From NCBI RefSeq assembly GCF_000142805.1, contig NC_013081.1, positions 930,001 to 994,000 of the forward strand: a stretch of 64,000 bases of DNA, given 5' to 3'. The notes below the pieces were generated by a model. It searched no databases and had not been told where the DNA came from. It saw only the letters and a list, made by a program, of their open reading frames with translations. The DNA is from Lachancea thermotolerans CBS 6340. Its lineage: Eukaryota > Ascomycota > Saccharomycetes > Saccharomycetales > Saccharomycetaceae. Shown here piece after piece: positions 8,423 to 18,936 of the stretch. Both the position numbers and the translations under genes were made by a program. Within the stretch, counting starts at the first letter, position 1. Each line of letters opens with the position of its first letter.

Positions 8423-10624
8423 ATGGCACAGCGCGAAAGAAGCGTCAGTCCCAAGTCTAGGGGCAAGTCCCCTCCCGAGATCCACGCTGCCAACGCCAGT
8501 GCGCAATCGTTCACCGAGCAGCACCGCGGGGCCAGCCTGACGTCGCTGCCTCGCAAGAAGCCCGAGATGTACCACTACGATGTCGGCGGCGGCGCGCAGG
8601 CCGCTGCGCAGGCCGGCGCGGCCACGGCCGGCGCCGGCATGCTGTACCAGGACAGCAAGGCGTCCGTACAGGCCGGCGCGGGGCCCAGCGCGGGGCCTGG
8701 CGACGCCGCGCACGCGCAGGCGGTGCCTCCCGGCTACAACCAGCACCTCCAGGTCAAGGACTCGTACCTCACGGGCCGGGCGCTGCTGTACTTCACGTCC
8801 GTGTTCGTGTCTCTGGGCGTGTTCCTCTTTGGCTACGACCAGGGCGTGATGTCGGGCATAATCACGGGCCCGCTCTTCAAGCTCTACTTCGACGACCCCT
8901 CGCGCGCGGCCATCGGCAACATGGTGTCGATCCTAGAGGTCGGCGCGCTCGTCAGCTCGCTCATGGTGGGCCGGCTCGGCGAGAAGTGGGGCCGCCGGCG
9001 CACGATCCGCTACGGCTCGTTCGTGTTCATCCTCGGCGGCCTCATCCAGACCTCCGCCACGCGCATGCTCCACCTCATCATCGGCCGCGTTATCAGCGGT
9101 CTCGGCGTGGGCCTGCTCAGTACCATCGTGCCCATCTACCAGTCCGAGATCTCGCCTCCGCACAATCGGGGCAAGCTGGCCTGCATCGAGTTCACGGGCA
9201 ACATCGTCGGCTACTGCTCCAGTGTGTGGGTTGACTACGGCTGCTCCTACATCAACAACAACGCCGCCTGGCGCCTGCCCCTCTTCATCCAGTGCGTCAT
9301 GGGTCTCGGCCTCTTCATGGGCACCTTCGTCATCGTCGAGACCCCGCGCTGGCTGCTGAACCACGACCACGATGTCGAGGGCCTCATTGTCATCGCCGAC
9401 CTCCACAGCGACGGCGACGTCCAGGACCGCCGCGCCCACGACGAGTTCCAGGCCATCAAGGAGACCGTACTTATCTCCCGTCTCGAGGGCGAAAAAAAGT
9501 CCTACTCCTACGTCTTCAAGCGCTACCGCACCCGGATGCTCATCGCCATGAGCTCCCAGATGTTCGCCCAGCTCAACGGTATCAACGTCATCTCCTACTA
9601 CGCTCCCATGGTGTTCGAGCAGGCCGGCTGGGTCGGCAGAGACGCGATTCTCATGACCGGCGTCAACGGCATCATCTACGTCCTCTCCACCGTGCTGCCC
9701 TGGCACCTGGTCGACCGGTGGGGTCGGAAGCCCATCCTGCTCATGGGCGGCATGGTCATGGGCCTCTCTCTCGTCTCCATCTCCGCCGCGCTCTACGTCA
9801 ACATCGCGTCCACTCCGACCCTTGTTGTGGTCTTTGTCATTGTCTTCAACGCTTTCTTCGGCTTCAGTTGGGGTCCTATCCCATGGCTCTACCCCGTTGA
9901 AATCGCCCCGCTCTCTGCGAGGTCTGCTATGGCCTCTGCCTCCACCGCGACTAACTGGCTCTGCAACTGGCTCGTGGGCATCATGACGCCCATTTTGCAG
10001 GAAAAGATCAAATGGAGACTCTATCTCATCCACGCCGCCTCCTGCTTCCTTTCCTTCTGGTGCGTGCTGCGGGTTTATCCGGAAACAGCTGGTCTGCGTC
10101 TGGAGGACATGAGCTCGGTGTTCGACGACAGGTCTTCCACTTTCAGTTTCCACGGCTCTATCACGGGTGTCGACGTCGACGCTGGCTCCCGCTCCGCTAC
10201 TACTGCGCCTGCGAACCCATCCCTCGCTCGGAAGCCCGTCGCGGCCCAGCCCTCCTTGCTAGACAGCGTCCACTCTGGAGTTGCTCCGCCACACCCCGTT
10301 GCAGGCCAGCCCGATCTGGCTCAAAACCCGTTCGTTTCGCACAGCAGCGGTCAGAGCGTGGGGTCCAAACGCAGTATTGCTAGCGCCAATATGCTCTCCG
10401 CCGACGCTCTTGAGCCCCCCACCCTGGGCCAAGTACTCGATTTCAAGAGGGAGCAGATTGATAGCCGCAACTTCAAAGGCCTCATGAGGCGGGGTTCCGA
10501 GACGGTCAGCCTCATCTACGACAAGGTCAAGCGTCTCGGCAAGCCCAACGATGCTAGCGGTGAGTACGGAACCTTGCCGGACAATGAGAGACCTGCGCCC
10601 GCAGCTCCGCCCTGCGGCAACTGA
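8423..10624 (+). CDS. Major facilitator superfamily sugar transporter-like protein (YDL199C type)
   Basis: The 733-residue product has an N-terminal Ala/Gly-rich cytosolic tail of about 110 residues. A 12-segment sugar-porter core follows, with GYDQGVMSGI in the first segment, the GRLGEKWGRRR loop, the LVDRWGRKP loop and a PETAG sequence after the last segment. A polar C-terminal tail of about 170 residues completes it. The orthologue by position and family is S. cerevisiae YDL199C, an uncharacterised sugar-porter family member related to hexose and maltose transporters; the substrate is unknown. GGC1 (YDL198C) precedes it and TRM8 (YDL201W) follows convergently after 109 bases. Third positions are almost all G or C in the N-terminal half and relax toward the 3' end. 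The upstream region holds the largest E-box array in the window. Confidence 0.9.
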   Translation: MAQRERSVSPKSRGKSPPEIHAANASAQSFTEQHRGASLTSLPRKKPEMYHYDVGGGAQAAAQAGAATAGAGMLYQDSKASVQAGAGPSAGPGDAAHAQAVPPGYNQHLQVKDSYLTGRALLYFTSVFVSLGVFLFGYDQGVMSGIITGPLFKLYFDDPSRAAIGNMVSILEVGALVSSLMVGRLGEKWGRRRTIRYGSFVFILGGLIQTSATRMLHLIIGRVISGLGVGLLSTIVPIYQSEISPPHNRGKLACIEFTGNIVGYCSSVWVDYGCSYINNNAAWRLPLFIQCVMGLGLFMGTFVIVETPRWLLNHDHDVEGLIVIADLHSDGDVQDRRAHDEFQAIKETVLISRLEGEKKSYSYVFKRYRTRMLIAMSSQMFAQLNGINVISYYAPMVFEQAGWVGRDAILMTGVNGIIYVLSTVLPWHLVDRWGRKPILLMGGMVMGLSLVSISAALYVNIASTPTLVVVFVIVFNAFFGFSWGPIPWLYPVEIAPLSARSAMASASTATNWLCNWLVGIMTPILQEKIKWRLYLIHAASCFLSFWCVLRVYPETAGLRLEDMSSVFDDRSSTFSFHGSITGVDVDAGSRSATTAPANPSLARKPVAAQPSLLDSVHSGVAPPHPVAGQPDLAQNPFVSHSSGQSVGSKRSIASANMLSADALEPPTLGQVLDFKREQIDSRNFKGLMRRGSETVSLIYDKVKRLGKPNDASGEYGTLPDNERPAPAAPPCGN

Positions 10625-10733
10625 TGCGTCCTGGAACTTGGCTCTCATCTTTGACAAAAAACGCGCCTACCCTTAAAAGGTACATTATATTATACAGGTT
10701 TTAATAAAAGCTTGCCTTTTCGGGGGCACCGTC

Positions 10734-12373
<1,640 letters not shown>

Positions 12374-13063
12374 CTAGTCGGATTTTTTGTTTTCCGGGTC
12401 GATGTTGTTGTGGTGCGACTGCAGCGTTAGATACAGTGAGTGGGAGCCTGCCTCCAGGGTCTTCACAAGGCCAGCACCGCTCAGCAAGTGCAGAAGTCCG
12501 AGCAGCTGCGATTGCAGCTCCGGTTTGGAGGAAAGCGTCTTGAACTGGTGAAGCTGGGGCACGTCAAGAATGCCGCCGTCGACCTTAGCCCCTACGACAA
12601 ACAGTTTTTCGGAGCTCTTTTCCAGCAGCTTCAGAAGCTTGGCGACCTTCGCCGGCTCGGTCTCTGGGAATGTGATAGCTGCCGTTGGACCCTTGAAAAG
12701 CGGCAGCAAAGGATGCGTCCTGTTCTGTTCAGCTTTTGGCGTCGGCGCACAGGGGTCTGGCAGGTGCGCGTTCCGCAGGTACACCTGGAAGAGCTGGTTC
12801 CGCAGCACAGTCATCTGGCCGCCGAGCTCTTTAATTTGGGAGCGGAAAAAGGCATCCTCCTGTTTCACCAGATTGTTGTGGTGGGCGAACAGGACCACTG
12901 GGTTCTTCTCCATCAATTCTTTGTAGGTGTCCATCAGAAGCGTTTTGCGCGAGTTCAGAGGTTTCACGGTGATCCTGGCCTCCGTAGAGGCGAATCTCAA
13001 ACCACGCGACAGCAAGCTGCTGGAGGGAATCCGGGGGAAAAGTCCCAATGACTGCGTCAACAT
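12374..13063 (-). CDS. MRPL11: Mrpl11, mitochondrial ribosomal large-subunit protein uL10m
   Basis: This is the mitochondrial member of the uL10 (P0/L10) family, part of the stalk base of the 54S subunit. The 229-residue product (S. cerevisiae 249) begins with a typical presequence: positively charged, rich in Ser, Leu and Arg, with no acidic residues until a likely cleavage near residues 25-30. A conserved stretch RKTLLMDTYKELM and the FAHHNNL segment follow. Its position beside TRM8 matches YDL202W next to YDL201W. It is divergent from IVY1 across about 960 bases. Confidence 0.93.
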   Translation of the reverse strand: MLTQSLGLFPRIPSSSLLSRGLRFASTEARITVKPLNSRKTLLMDTYKELMEKNPVVLFAHHNNLVKQEDAFFRSQIKELGGQMTVLRNQLFQVYLRNAHLPDPCAPTPKAEQNRTHPLLPLFKGPTAAITFPETEPAKVAKLLKLLEKSSEKLFVVGAKVDGGILDVPQLHQFKTLSSKPELQSQLLGLLHLLSGAGLVKTLEAGSHSLYLTLQSHHNNIDPENKKSD

Positions 13064-14026
13064 CCTGGAAACGCGCTAGCGGGCTGAACAAATGTCTTGC
13101 GTTCACGAGGTCGTCAACGTCTATATGTTAATACAGCTGGAAATTTTTAATGCACTGAAGATAGCTATGTACGTATAAAGTCGCGTGACTGTGAGCCGCG
13201 ACAGGCCAAAGCGGTCGCTGCGCACTCTAAAAGGGCTCTGAACGCATCTTGGCAATAACTAAATACCAAGTTATCTATCATTTGAGGCCCGCGATCTCGG
13301 TTTTACGAATTTGTTGGCGCCGATTAAAATCTAAAACAAAACTCTAATGTGTGGGTGCCTGTTTAGGAAGACCAGATTAGGCTTTTGATTGTCCGTGTTA
13401 TGCTCACTAAAGCGTGGAGCTGCACATTTTCCAAGGAACAGATTCACAAAGCGGCGGTGGCTCGTACTCATTGCAATTTGAACCGGTAAAAATCGCCAAA
13501 CAATTTCGGAAATTGTGCCGTGTACACTCAAGACAGAACAGAAACTTTATTTGATTGGCTCTGAAACTATAATAACCGCCTCTGTTTGAATACCGTTTGC
13601 ACTACGAGTTCATTGATGCCTGAGAGTGCTCTCGGACACAGACGTATACTATGATATATTTCTCATTTCGTTTCGAACCACGCTGTTACCATCTTCTCTA
13701 CCAAGCCGCGAGGCCCCAGATCCACGTACTCTTACAGCGCGAGCCTCTCTCAAATTTCGTCAGCCACTGTTTGTTTATGGTCCTCTAACGAGGTCCTTAT
13801 TTCCTTTCTCCAGCCAAGGGGGTGCATAGAAGCCACCAATAGCTCGCAGGGATTTTGCTCACGAGAAGACCAGCTTCAATAGACCCCCTCATCTTCCTAA
13901 AAGGCGAGCAAATCGCCAGAAGCTCTTCCTAAGCCCTTGAAGGAAGGTCGATACAAACATCACCACATACGAATATGCTTTTAATGAGAATCTCGTATGG
14001 CTAGATGGGACACATAGATAGTTCTG
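13064..14026. promoter_or_regulatory. Divergent MRPL11-IVY1 intergenic region
   Basis: About 960 bases lie between divergent starts. A CCAAT-type box is present on the minus strand as TGATTGGCT (core 13554-13558), similar to Hap2/3/5 sites, but it is about 470-490 bases from either start. Short ATGs at 13997 and 14005 precede the IVY1 start. Nothing else is recognised. Confidence 0.5.
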
Positions 14027-15346
14027 ATGGCGCGCGCAGCTCGCAATACACATCCTCAATCTCCACCAGCCTCCACATACTCTTCTGTCATGGCAGACCA
14101 ATCCTCAACCATAGACAATTCACAGGGCTCCTCCGACAGATACGCCCCTCATCTGTCCGAATTCTATTCGATGGTCAACGAACCTCGCAAGAAAAAGAAC
14201 GCTTCTGGACCTTCGTCCCAGGGCGCATCGGAGAACGTCTTAGAGTCGCCGATAAGATCTACTGCAAACTCTAGTATCTTCAGAATACGCCGCCCCTCTT
14301 CGCTGCGTTCAGGATTCAGCTCCATGACAGATCTACAGCCCTTAGTCACCAGCAGAGACATGACACAGACTGTGGACACAATGCAACAGCTGCTCGCAAA
14401 CGTCGAGAGCTACGCCCAGGAGCTAGTGGCTACTTCCCAGAGGGCCAGCATGCTCGCACTGTCCCTGGAGCAGATGGCGCGTCTTAAGGGTTGTAACGAC
14501 GAGACCGCGGACAAGTTCTTGAGCTCCAGTGGTCTTTTCCATTTGATAGCGAACCACCAGCGGATTATGTCGGACTGCATGACCTCTTCAATGGTGGAGA
14601 CACTTGCAAACAGGATCGACGAATTCCAGTTCAAGCGGAGAGTGCGAGAGGCCCGCTTCAAGAAGGAGTTCTACGACGAGGCAAAAAAGCTCAAGTTGCA
14701 GGAGAAATACAACCTTCAGTTCTCCAAGCGCAAGACCCGGAACTTGCTGTCCTACCGTGAAAACTTGGCTAACCTCCAACTACAGCTGGATGAACTTGAA
14801 TCGCTAAAACACCGGTATTACCAGGACTCTAGCGAGATGGTAGAGGAATGCTGCAATGATGTTCTCAGAGACATGGCGACCGTATCGCGAGCGCAGGTCG
14901 AGATAAGTGAGAACATCGCGCGCAAAGGGTGGTCTGGCGGCGGACTAGACGATCTAATGATTGATGCTGATGACCCGTTCAGCAAAGAGGGCCAGAATGA
15001 CGACGTGGACGCAGAGGGCGAAAGCAACATGCTCAATTCCCCGTTCTCGCATGTGAATAGCCGGACCGCAACCCCACGAGCTGAGCCACTGACGTCCACG
15101 CCCACGCGGGGCGAAGAGGATGCAGGGTCCGCCACAAGCGTTCCAAGCGCTCAAAGCTCCACCCAAGAGACGTGCGAAAACTCGTTCTCATTGCCTGGGC
15201 CGCAGGTTCGGCATTCAGAGAGCAAGCAAGAAAACGAAAACACAGATACAGAGGACACAGACGCGCCAGGTATAGGCAAGAAACTACTCGACGGCTTGCA
15301 GGACTTCAAGTTGGAGAACGGTAGTACACCAAGCCTAGTCGGTTAG
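14027..15346 (+). CDS. IVY1: Ivy1, vacuolar phospholipid-binding I-BAR-like protein
   Basis: Ivy1 binds phosphoinositides, the Rab Ypt7 and Vps33 and acts at vacuole and endosome membranes near TORC1 and the EGO complex. The product is 439 residues from the first ATG, or 418 from the in-frame ATG at 14090, whose N-terminus MADQSS looks plausible; S. cerevisiae Ivy1 has 453. After a Ser-rich N-terminus, a long helical inverse-BAR-like region spans about residues 105-300, with basic patches such as RRVREARFKKEF and LQFSKRKTR. The C-terminus is acidic, Ser/Thr-rich and disordered. The match to YDR229W is supported by neighbours PCF11 and COX20. Upstream ATGs at 13997 and 14005 are out of frame, so the true transcript start decides which ATG is used. 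Confidence 0.9.
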   Translation: MARAARNTHPQSPPASTYSSVMADQSSTIDNSQGSSDRYAPHLSEFYSMVNEPRKKKNASGPSSQGASENVLESPIRSTANSSIFRIRRPSSLRSGFSSMTDLQPLVTSRDMTQTVDTMQQLLANVESYAQELVATSQRASMLALSLEQMARLKGCNDETADKFLSSSGLFHLIANHQRIMSDCMTSSMVETLANRIDEFQFKRRVREARFKKEFYDEAKKLKLQEKYNLQFSKRKTRNLLSYRENLANLQLQLDELESLKHRYYQDSSEMVEECCNDVLRDMATVSRAQVEISENIARKGWSGGGLDDLMIDADDPFSKEGQNDDVDAEGESNMLNSPFSHVNSRTATPRAEPLTSTPTRGEEDAGSATSVPSAQSSTQETCENSFSLPGPQVRHSESKQENENTDTEDTDAPGIGKKLLDGLQDFKLENGSTPSLVG

Positions 15347-15466
15347 TCCCGATCGCGCACTTTTGGTTATAGAGCAAGTACATAGGCGTGATGAGGAGAA
15401 GAACATAATCGTTTCATTAGAATGTGCATAAGTCGTTACTTTCGATGGCTCGGCGCGCCGTCCGGC

Positions 15467-16021
15467 TCACCAAAACTTGTACCACGGCTTTTTCGCAGTG
15501 CTTGCAGAGGTGTGGCCTTCCCACTCCTTTTTTACACGGTCGTCGTTGACTGGCGTGTGCAACATGGGCTTTTCTTTAGCTGCAACAGTGCTTTTGGCCA
15601 TCTGGGCAGTGTGGAAGCTGTTCTTTCGCCTCAATCGACACTGCTCCCAGCCTACTATGCTTCCCAGCATGAGGCCGCCCACGGACCAATTGGCAGCTTT
15701 GCTGGGATTTTTATGGTACAAGAACATGACACTTCCCAGCACGAACATGCTGGTAAACCCCGTCATGCCGGCATCCCGAAAGCAGGGGATACGCACCAAC
15801 CTCTCAAAAGAAAAGTCTTGCCAGTCGACGGTTTCCCACGCCTTGCGCAGGGTCGCCTGTTCCTGAGCATTTGCATATTGGCTCTGCGATTCATTGGCGA
15901 ACCGAGGCTTGGTGTCTTCTAAAAGGTACTTTTTACCGCTCGCTTTTGAGTTAATTTCGGGGCCAGCCTCAGGTTCCCTATCTTGAGATCCATTCTGCCT
16001 CCTGGAGAAGGGCCAAACCAT
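15467..16021 (-). CDS. COX20: Cox20, inner-membrane chaperone for cytochrome oxidase subunit 2
   Basis: Cox20 binds newly made Cox2 in the mitochondrial inner membrane and presents it to the Imp1 protease and to copper insertion factors. The 184-residue product (S. cerevisiae about 205) has the conserved IPCFRDAGMTGF segment leading into the first transmembrane helix. The loop YHKNPSKAANWSVG and a second helix follow, then WEQCRLRRKNSFHTAQMA and KEKPML on the matrix or intermembrane side. Convergent with IVY1, 120 bases apart, as a homologue of YDR231C. Confidence 0.97.
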   Translation of the reverse strand: MVWPFSRRQNGSQDREPEAGPEINSKASGKKYLLEDTKPRFANESQSQYANAQEQATLRKAWETVDWQDFSFERLVRIPCFRDAGMTGFTSMFVLGSVMFLYHKNPSKAANWSVGGLMLGSIVGWEQCRLRRKNSFHTAQMAKSTVAAKEKPMLHTPVNDDRVKKEWEGHTSASTAKKPWYKFW

Positions 16022-16505
16022 GCCGTGAACTCCTTGATATATCTGTCTTCTATAAGTTGTCTGCTCATCTTCAAGAGAAACCAGTTGCGCATAAAAAAGA
16101 GATAATTTTCATTATAAAAAAGCTTCCGGAGTGGTTCGATCGCAGGCCAAAAATCAGGCCTCACTAATTACGCCGCTTGTGATTGATTACGCAATTTCAA
16201 CCGTTCGAGAAGAGCGCCGCGAGTTGGGGGAATATCATCTGCAGTTGAAGCACGAAGGTCTTGAAGGCATTCCAGGATTTTAATAGTGGCGATGGACACT
16301 TGAAAGGCCAAGCATTGGCTTTAAGAGGACCTTTGCTTGAACCATTTAGTCTTATGCTATCTTATCCCTGCGTTGAAATCAGGACTTGGCGCGCAGAGGA
16401 ATATCACATTGTAAAAAAATATTAAGTCGATATCAAGCTTAAGATATTCAACATGCCTCGAGCAAGCGAGGTGTACCCCGTATAGGCATCTGTATCGTCC
16501 CAGTA
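16022..16505. promoter_or_regulatory. Divergent COX20-ACK1 intergenic region
   Basis: About 480 bases lie between divergent starts. I see AT-rich stretches but no clear TATA box, tRNA or conserved small reading frame. Confidence 0.45.
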
Positions 16506-18404
16506 ATGGCTGGAACCAGCAAACAGTATCTCTACGATACTCATATTAACATGTATCCGCCGTCCCGTGGTGGGATGAGCGCTCAGCGCAATATTGCGAA
16601 CAGCCCATCGCGCATCGTACCCTACCCCGTGGAAGACATCCAGCAGCCAATGAGCCCGGTAGCGCTGCAGTCGGCCGCAGCGACATCGCCAGCAACGTCC
16701 ACACATACCCTGGTTGGATCCAAGCGCTCACCTCCTCCCCCTAACGTTCGGTACGATCAGCCATTCACATTTCAAAACGGAGAACAGAACCTCGGAGGCA
16801 CCCCGCCCCCAGACCTCGTGAGCGGTTTGCGAAGGTTCGACAGCGCCACTGCGAATAACAGCTCTACTGACACTTTTCAAAGTGCCAGCGATGTGTCGGC
16901 TCCGCCGCCAGCTACGGCCACGGCAATGCCGCCGCCGCCCTACGAAGAGACAGAAAACCAACAATTTTTGCGCGAGAAGCTTTATCGCACAGCAAGCGAC
17001 CTCAGTAGCGGCGAGTCGGGACAGGAGGCCGGATCCAGAAAGCCCCTGCAGAACCAGCCCCTGCAGAACCAGCACCTGCAGAACCAACCCCTGCCTGAAG
17101 CGCAAGGCAGCCAATACCGAACCCTGGACCAGGGAACACCCCGTAAGGCAGAGCGCGCTCTACCCCGGGAACTACAACGTGATCTGTCTCAGTACAGTGA
17201 CGAAGCGCTTTACTTTTATCGTGTTTACCAGGTGACGGTCGACGATTCGCCAAACTTCACACCCAAGGTGCAGATGAAGTGGTGCGAAACACTGTTAACC
17301 TACTCCTTCAATACAGAATTTGTTTCAAATTACAACATCAACAGCAACAAGCTCAAGCCGCGCCTTACTCCCGAGGAAGCACTGAAAAACCAGAAAATCA
17401 TTCTAGAGCATGCGCTCAAAGTGCTCACCAAGTTAATAACACTTCAGTACGGTCCCGCGCTCTACCTCATGGCTACGCTATACTCTCATCAACCATACCT
17501 CGACATCAAGATCCAGGCAGTGATTGTGCGAAATGACGCGAAAGCCCTCGATTACTACACTCGCGCCGCGGCACTGAACGAGTCAGAGGCGTGCTATCGT
17601 GCGGGCGTTTGCTACGAGTACCAGCGCGGAACGCCTACGGAGCTCGACAAGGCACAATGCCTCCAGAAAGCGGTATATTTCTTTGACCGCGGCGCAACAC
17701 AATGTGGCAACACCGCATGCATGTATAAGCTGGCCATGCTCCTGCTGCATGGGGTTAACGAAAAGTATAGTGCGCAGGCAGTCCTGCAGCAGGACGTGAA
17801 GGCAGCGATGCACTGGTTCAAAAAGGCCGCGGCCGAAAGTGCCCCCACGAACGGCGCTGTGGGTTCGCCCCAGGCGATGTATGAGCTGGCCAAGATATAC
17901 GAACGAGATGGCTTGCAGCCTGCGTTGCAAGAGCGGCTGGAGGCCGCCGGTATCTCGCGCGACGCCACACGCGCCTTACAGTACTACCACCGCTGCGCGA
18001 CGCTGTGCTCCTATCCGCTGGCGCAGTGGCGCCTGGGCCAGTGCTACGAGTTCGGCCAACTGAATCTACCAGTGGCTGCCAACAAGTCTATAGCCTGGTA
18101 CGCGAAAGCCGCGATGGCTCAACCGCGCGGCAACCCTATGGCTATGATGGCTCTGAGCGGCTGGTACCTCACAGGCGCTACAGGCGTGCTAAAGCCCAAC
18201 AATCGCGAAGCATACAACTGGGCGCGCAAAGCCTGCCAGGCTGCGGACGGCAAACTCGCTCGAGCAGAATATGCATTGGCTTTTTACTCCGAGAATGGCA
18301 TCGGCTGTACGCCGAGCCTGGCGGAAGCGCGCGAACACTATGAGCGCGCAGCAGCAGCAGGCCACGCGAAGGCCCGGGACCGCCTGCGAGCCGGCGACCT
18401 GTAG
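16506..18404 (+). CDS. ACK1: Ack1, SEL1-repeat protein (activator of C kinase)
   Basis: The 632-residue product (S. cerevisiae about 623) has a long disordered N-terminus rich in Pro, Ser and Gln, including a tandem L-Q-N-Q repeat at about residues 180-195. From about 235 on it consists of SEL1-type tetratricopeptide-like repeats with recurring A-x-x-x-L-G/Y-A motifs, for example CYRAGVCYEYQRG, CMYKLAMLLLHG, ALYLMATLYS and AQWRLGQCYEFG. In S. cerevisiae, Ack1 (YDL203C) acts upstream of Pkc1 in cell-wall integrity signalling and is related to the chitin synthase activator Chs4/Skt5. Position beside MRPL11 on one side and HEM1 on the other supports YDL203C and not CHS4. Confidence 0.88.
   Translation: MAGTSKQYLYDTHINMYPPSRGGMSAQRNIANSPSRIVPYPVEDIQQPMSPVALQSAAATSPATSTHTLVGSKRSPPPPNVRYDQPFTFQNGEQNLGGTPPPDLVSGLRRFDSATANNSSTDTFQSASDVSAPPPATATAMPPPPYEETENQQFLREKLYRTASDLSSGESGQEAGSRKPLQNQPLQNQHLQNQPLPEAQGSQYRTLDQGTPRKAERALPRELQRDLSQYSDEALYFYRVYQVTVDDSPNFTPKVQMKWCETLLTYSFNTEFVSNYNINSNKLKPRLTPEEALKNQKIILEHALKVLTKLITLQYGPALYLMATLYSHQPYLDIKIQAVIVRNDAKALDYYTRAAALNESEACYRAGVCYEYQRGTPTELDKAQCLQKAVYFFDRGATQCGNTACMYKLAMLLLHGVNEKYSAQAVLQQDVKAAMHWFKKAAAESAPTNGAVGSPQAMYELAKIYERDGLQPALQERLEAAGISRDATRALQYYHRCATLCSYPLAQWRLGQCYEFGQLNLPVAANKSIAWYAKAAMAQPRGNPMAMMALSGWYLTGATGVLKPNNREAYNWARKACQAADGKLARAEYALAFYSENGIGCTPSLAEAREHYERAAAAGHAKARDRLRAGDL
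17043..17087 (+). repeat. 15-bp in-frame minisatellite in ACK1
   Basis: Three copies of CCCCTGCAGAACCAG (third copy with two changes) run head to tail and encode PLQNQ, PLQNQ, HLQNQ in the disordered N-terminus of Ack1. The exact identity of the first two copies suggests recent slippage. Confidence 0.9.
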
Positions 18405-18936
18405 CACACGGGGGTGGGGTTGACGGACCCGCAATTTTAAAAACAATAATTCACAGCGACCTGTCTCGCGGACGAGAGGAATCCAGATCCCGAAGAGACG
18501 GCCACCGAGACGTCAGCTGGCCTCCAGTCGCTCAGTAGCCTAGCATATGCGAATAACGTCGACCCACCAAATACAAAGCCACGTGACACACCACTACAAG
18601 GTCACATGCTCACACAACTCATCACCTAAGCGATGTAACTGGCGTCATGTGATGATGTCCGTGCGTGCGACGCGATATGCACCGCTCCTTCCCAAAAAAA
18701 ACAATCGCCAATCAAATTTCACGACGGTTTCTTTTGAAGGAAACCTAGAAATTTTTCAATGGGCCGAATATATAATCTAGGGAATGACCGAGATGGTCAT
18801 CGGAGCTGCGCGTCAGAGAACGAATCTCAAAGACCAGACAGTTGTCAGCCTGTGAAGGAGTAAGATATCCCCAAACACTGGTTTATACCAACAAGATTTG
18901 AAGCGAGCTGAAACGAGGGCAGAACTGTATTAAACA
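18405..18936 (+). promoter_or_regulatory. HEM1 promoter with E-boxes, CCAAT box and TATA box
   Basis: The 530 bases between ACK1 and HEM1 hold three E-boxes: CCACGTGAC at 18579-18587, TCACATG at 18602-18608 and TCATGTGA at 18645-18652. CGCCAATCA (CCAAT core 18708-18712) fits a Hap2/3/4/5 site, and TATATAA lies at 18769-18775. The order E-boxes, CCAAT, TATA, ATG with 162 bases from TATA to ATG is typical of a regulated yeast promoter. HEM1 of S. cerevisiae is known to be controlled by the HAP complex; Cbf1 binding is inference. Confidence 0.7.

Noticed and set aside
8933-10153. 406-codon open frame antisense to the transporter
   Set aside because: It mirrors the GC3-rich codons of the real gene; Asp/Glu/Gly-rich composition is the typical antisense shadow. 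Similar cases at 3424-4257 and 5994-6629 were rejected for the same reason.
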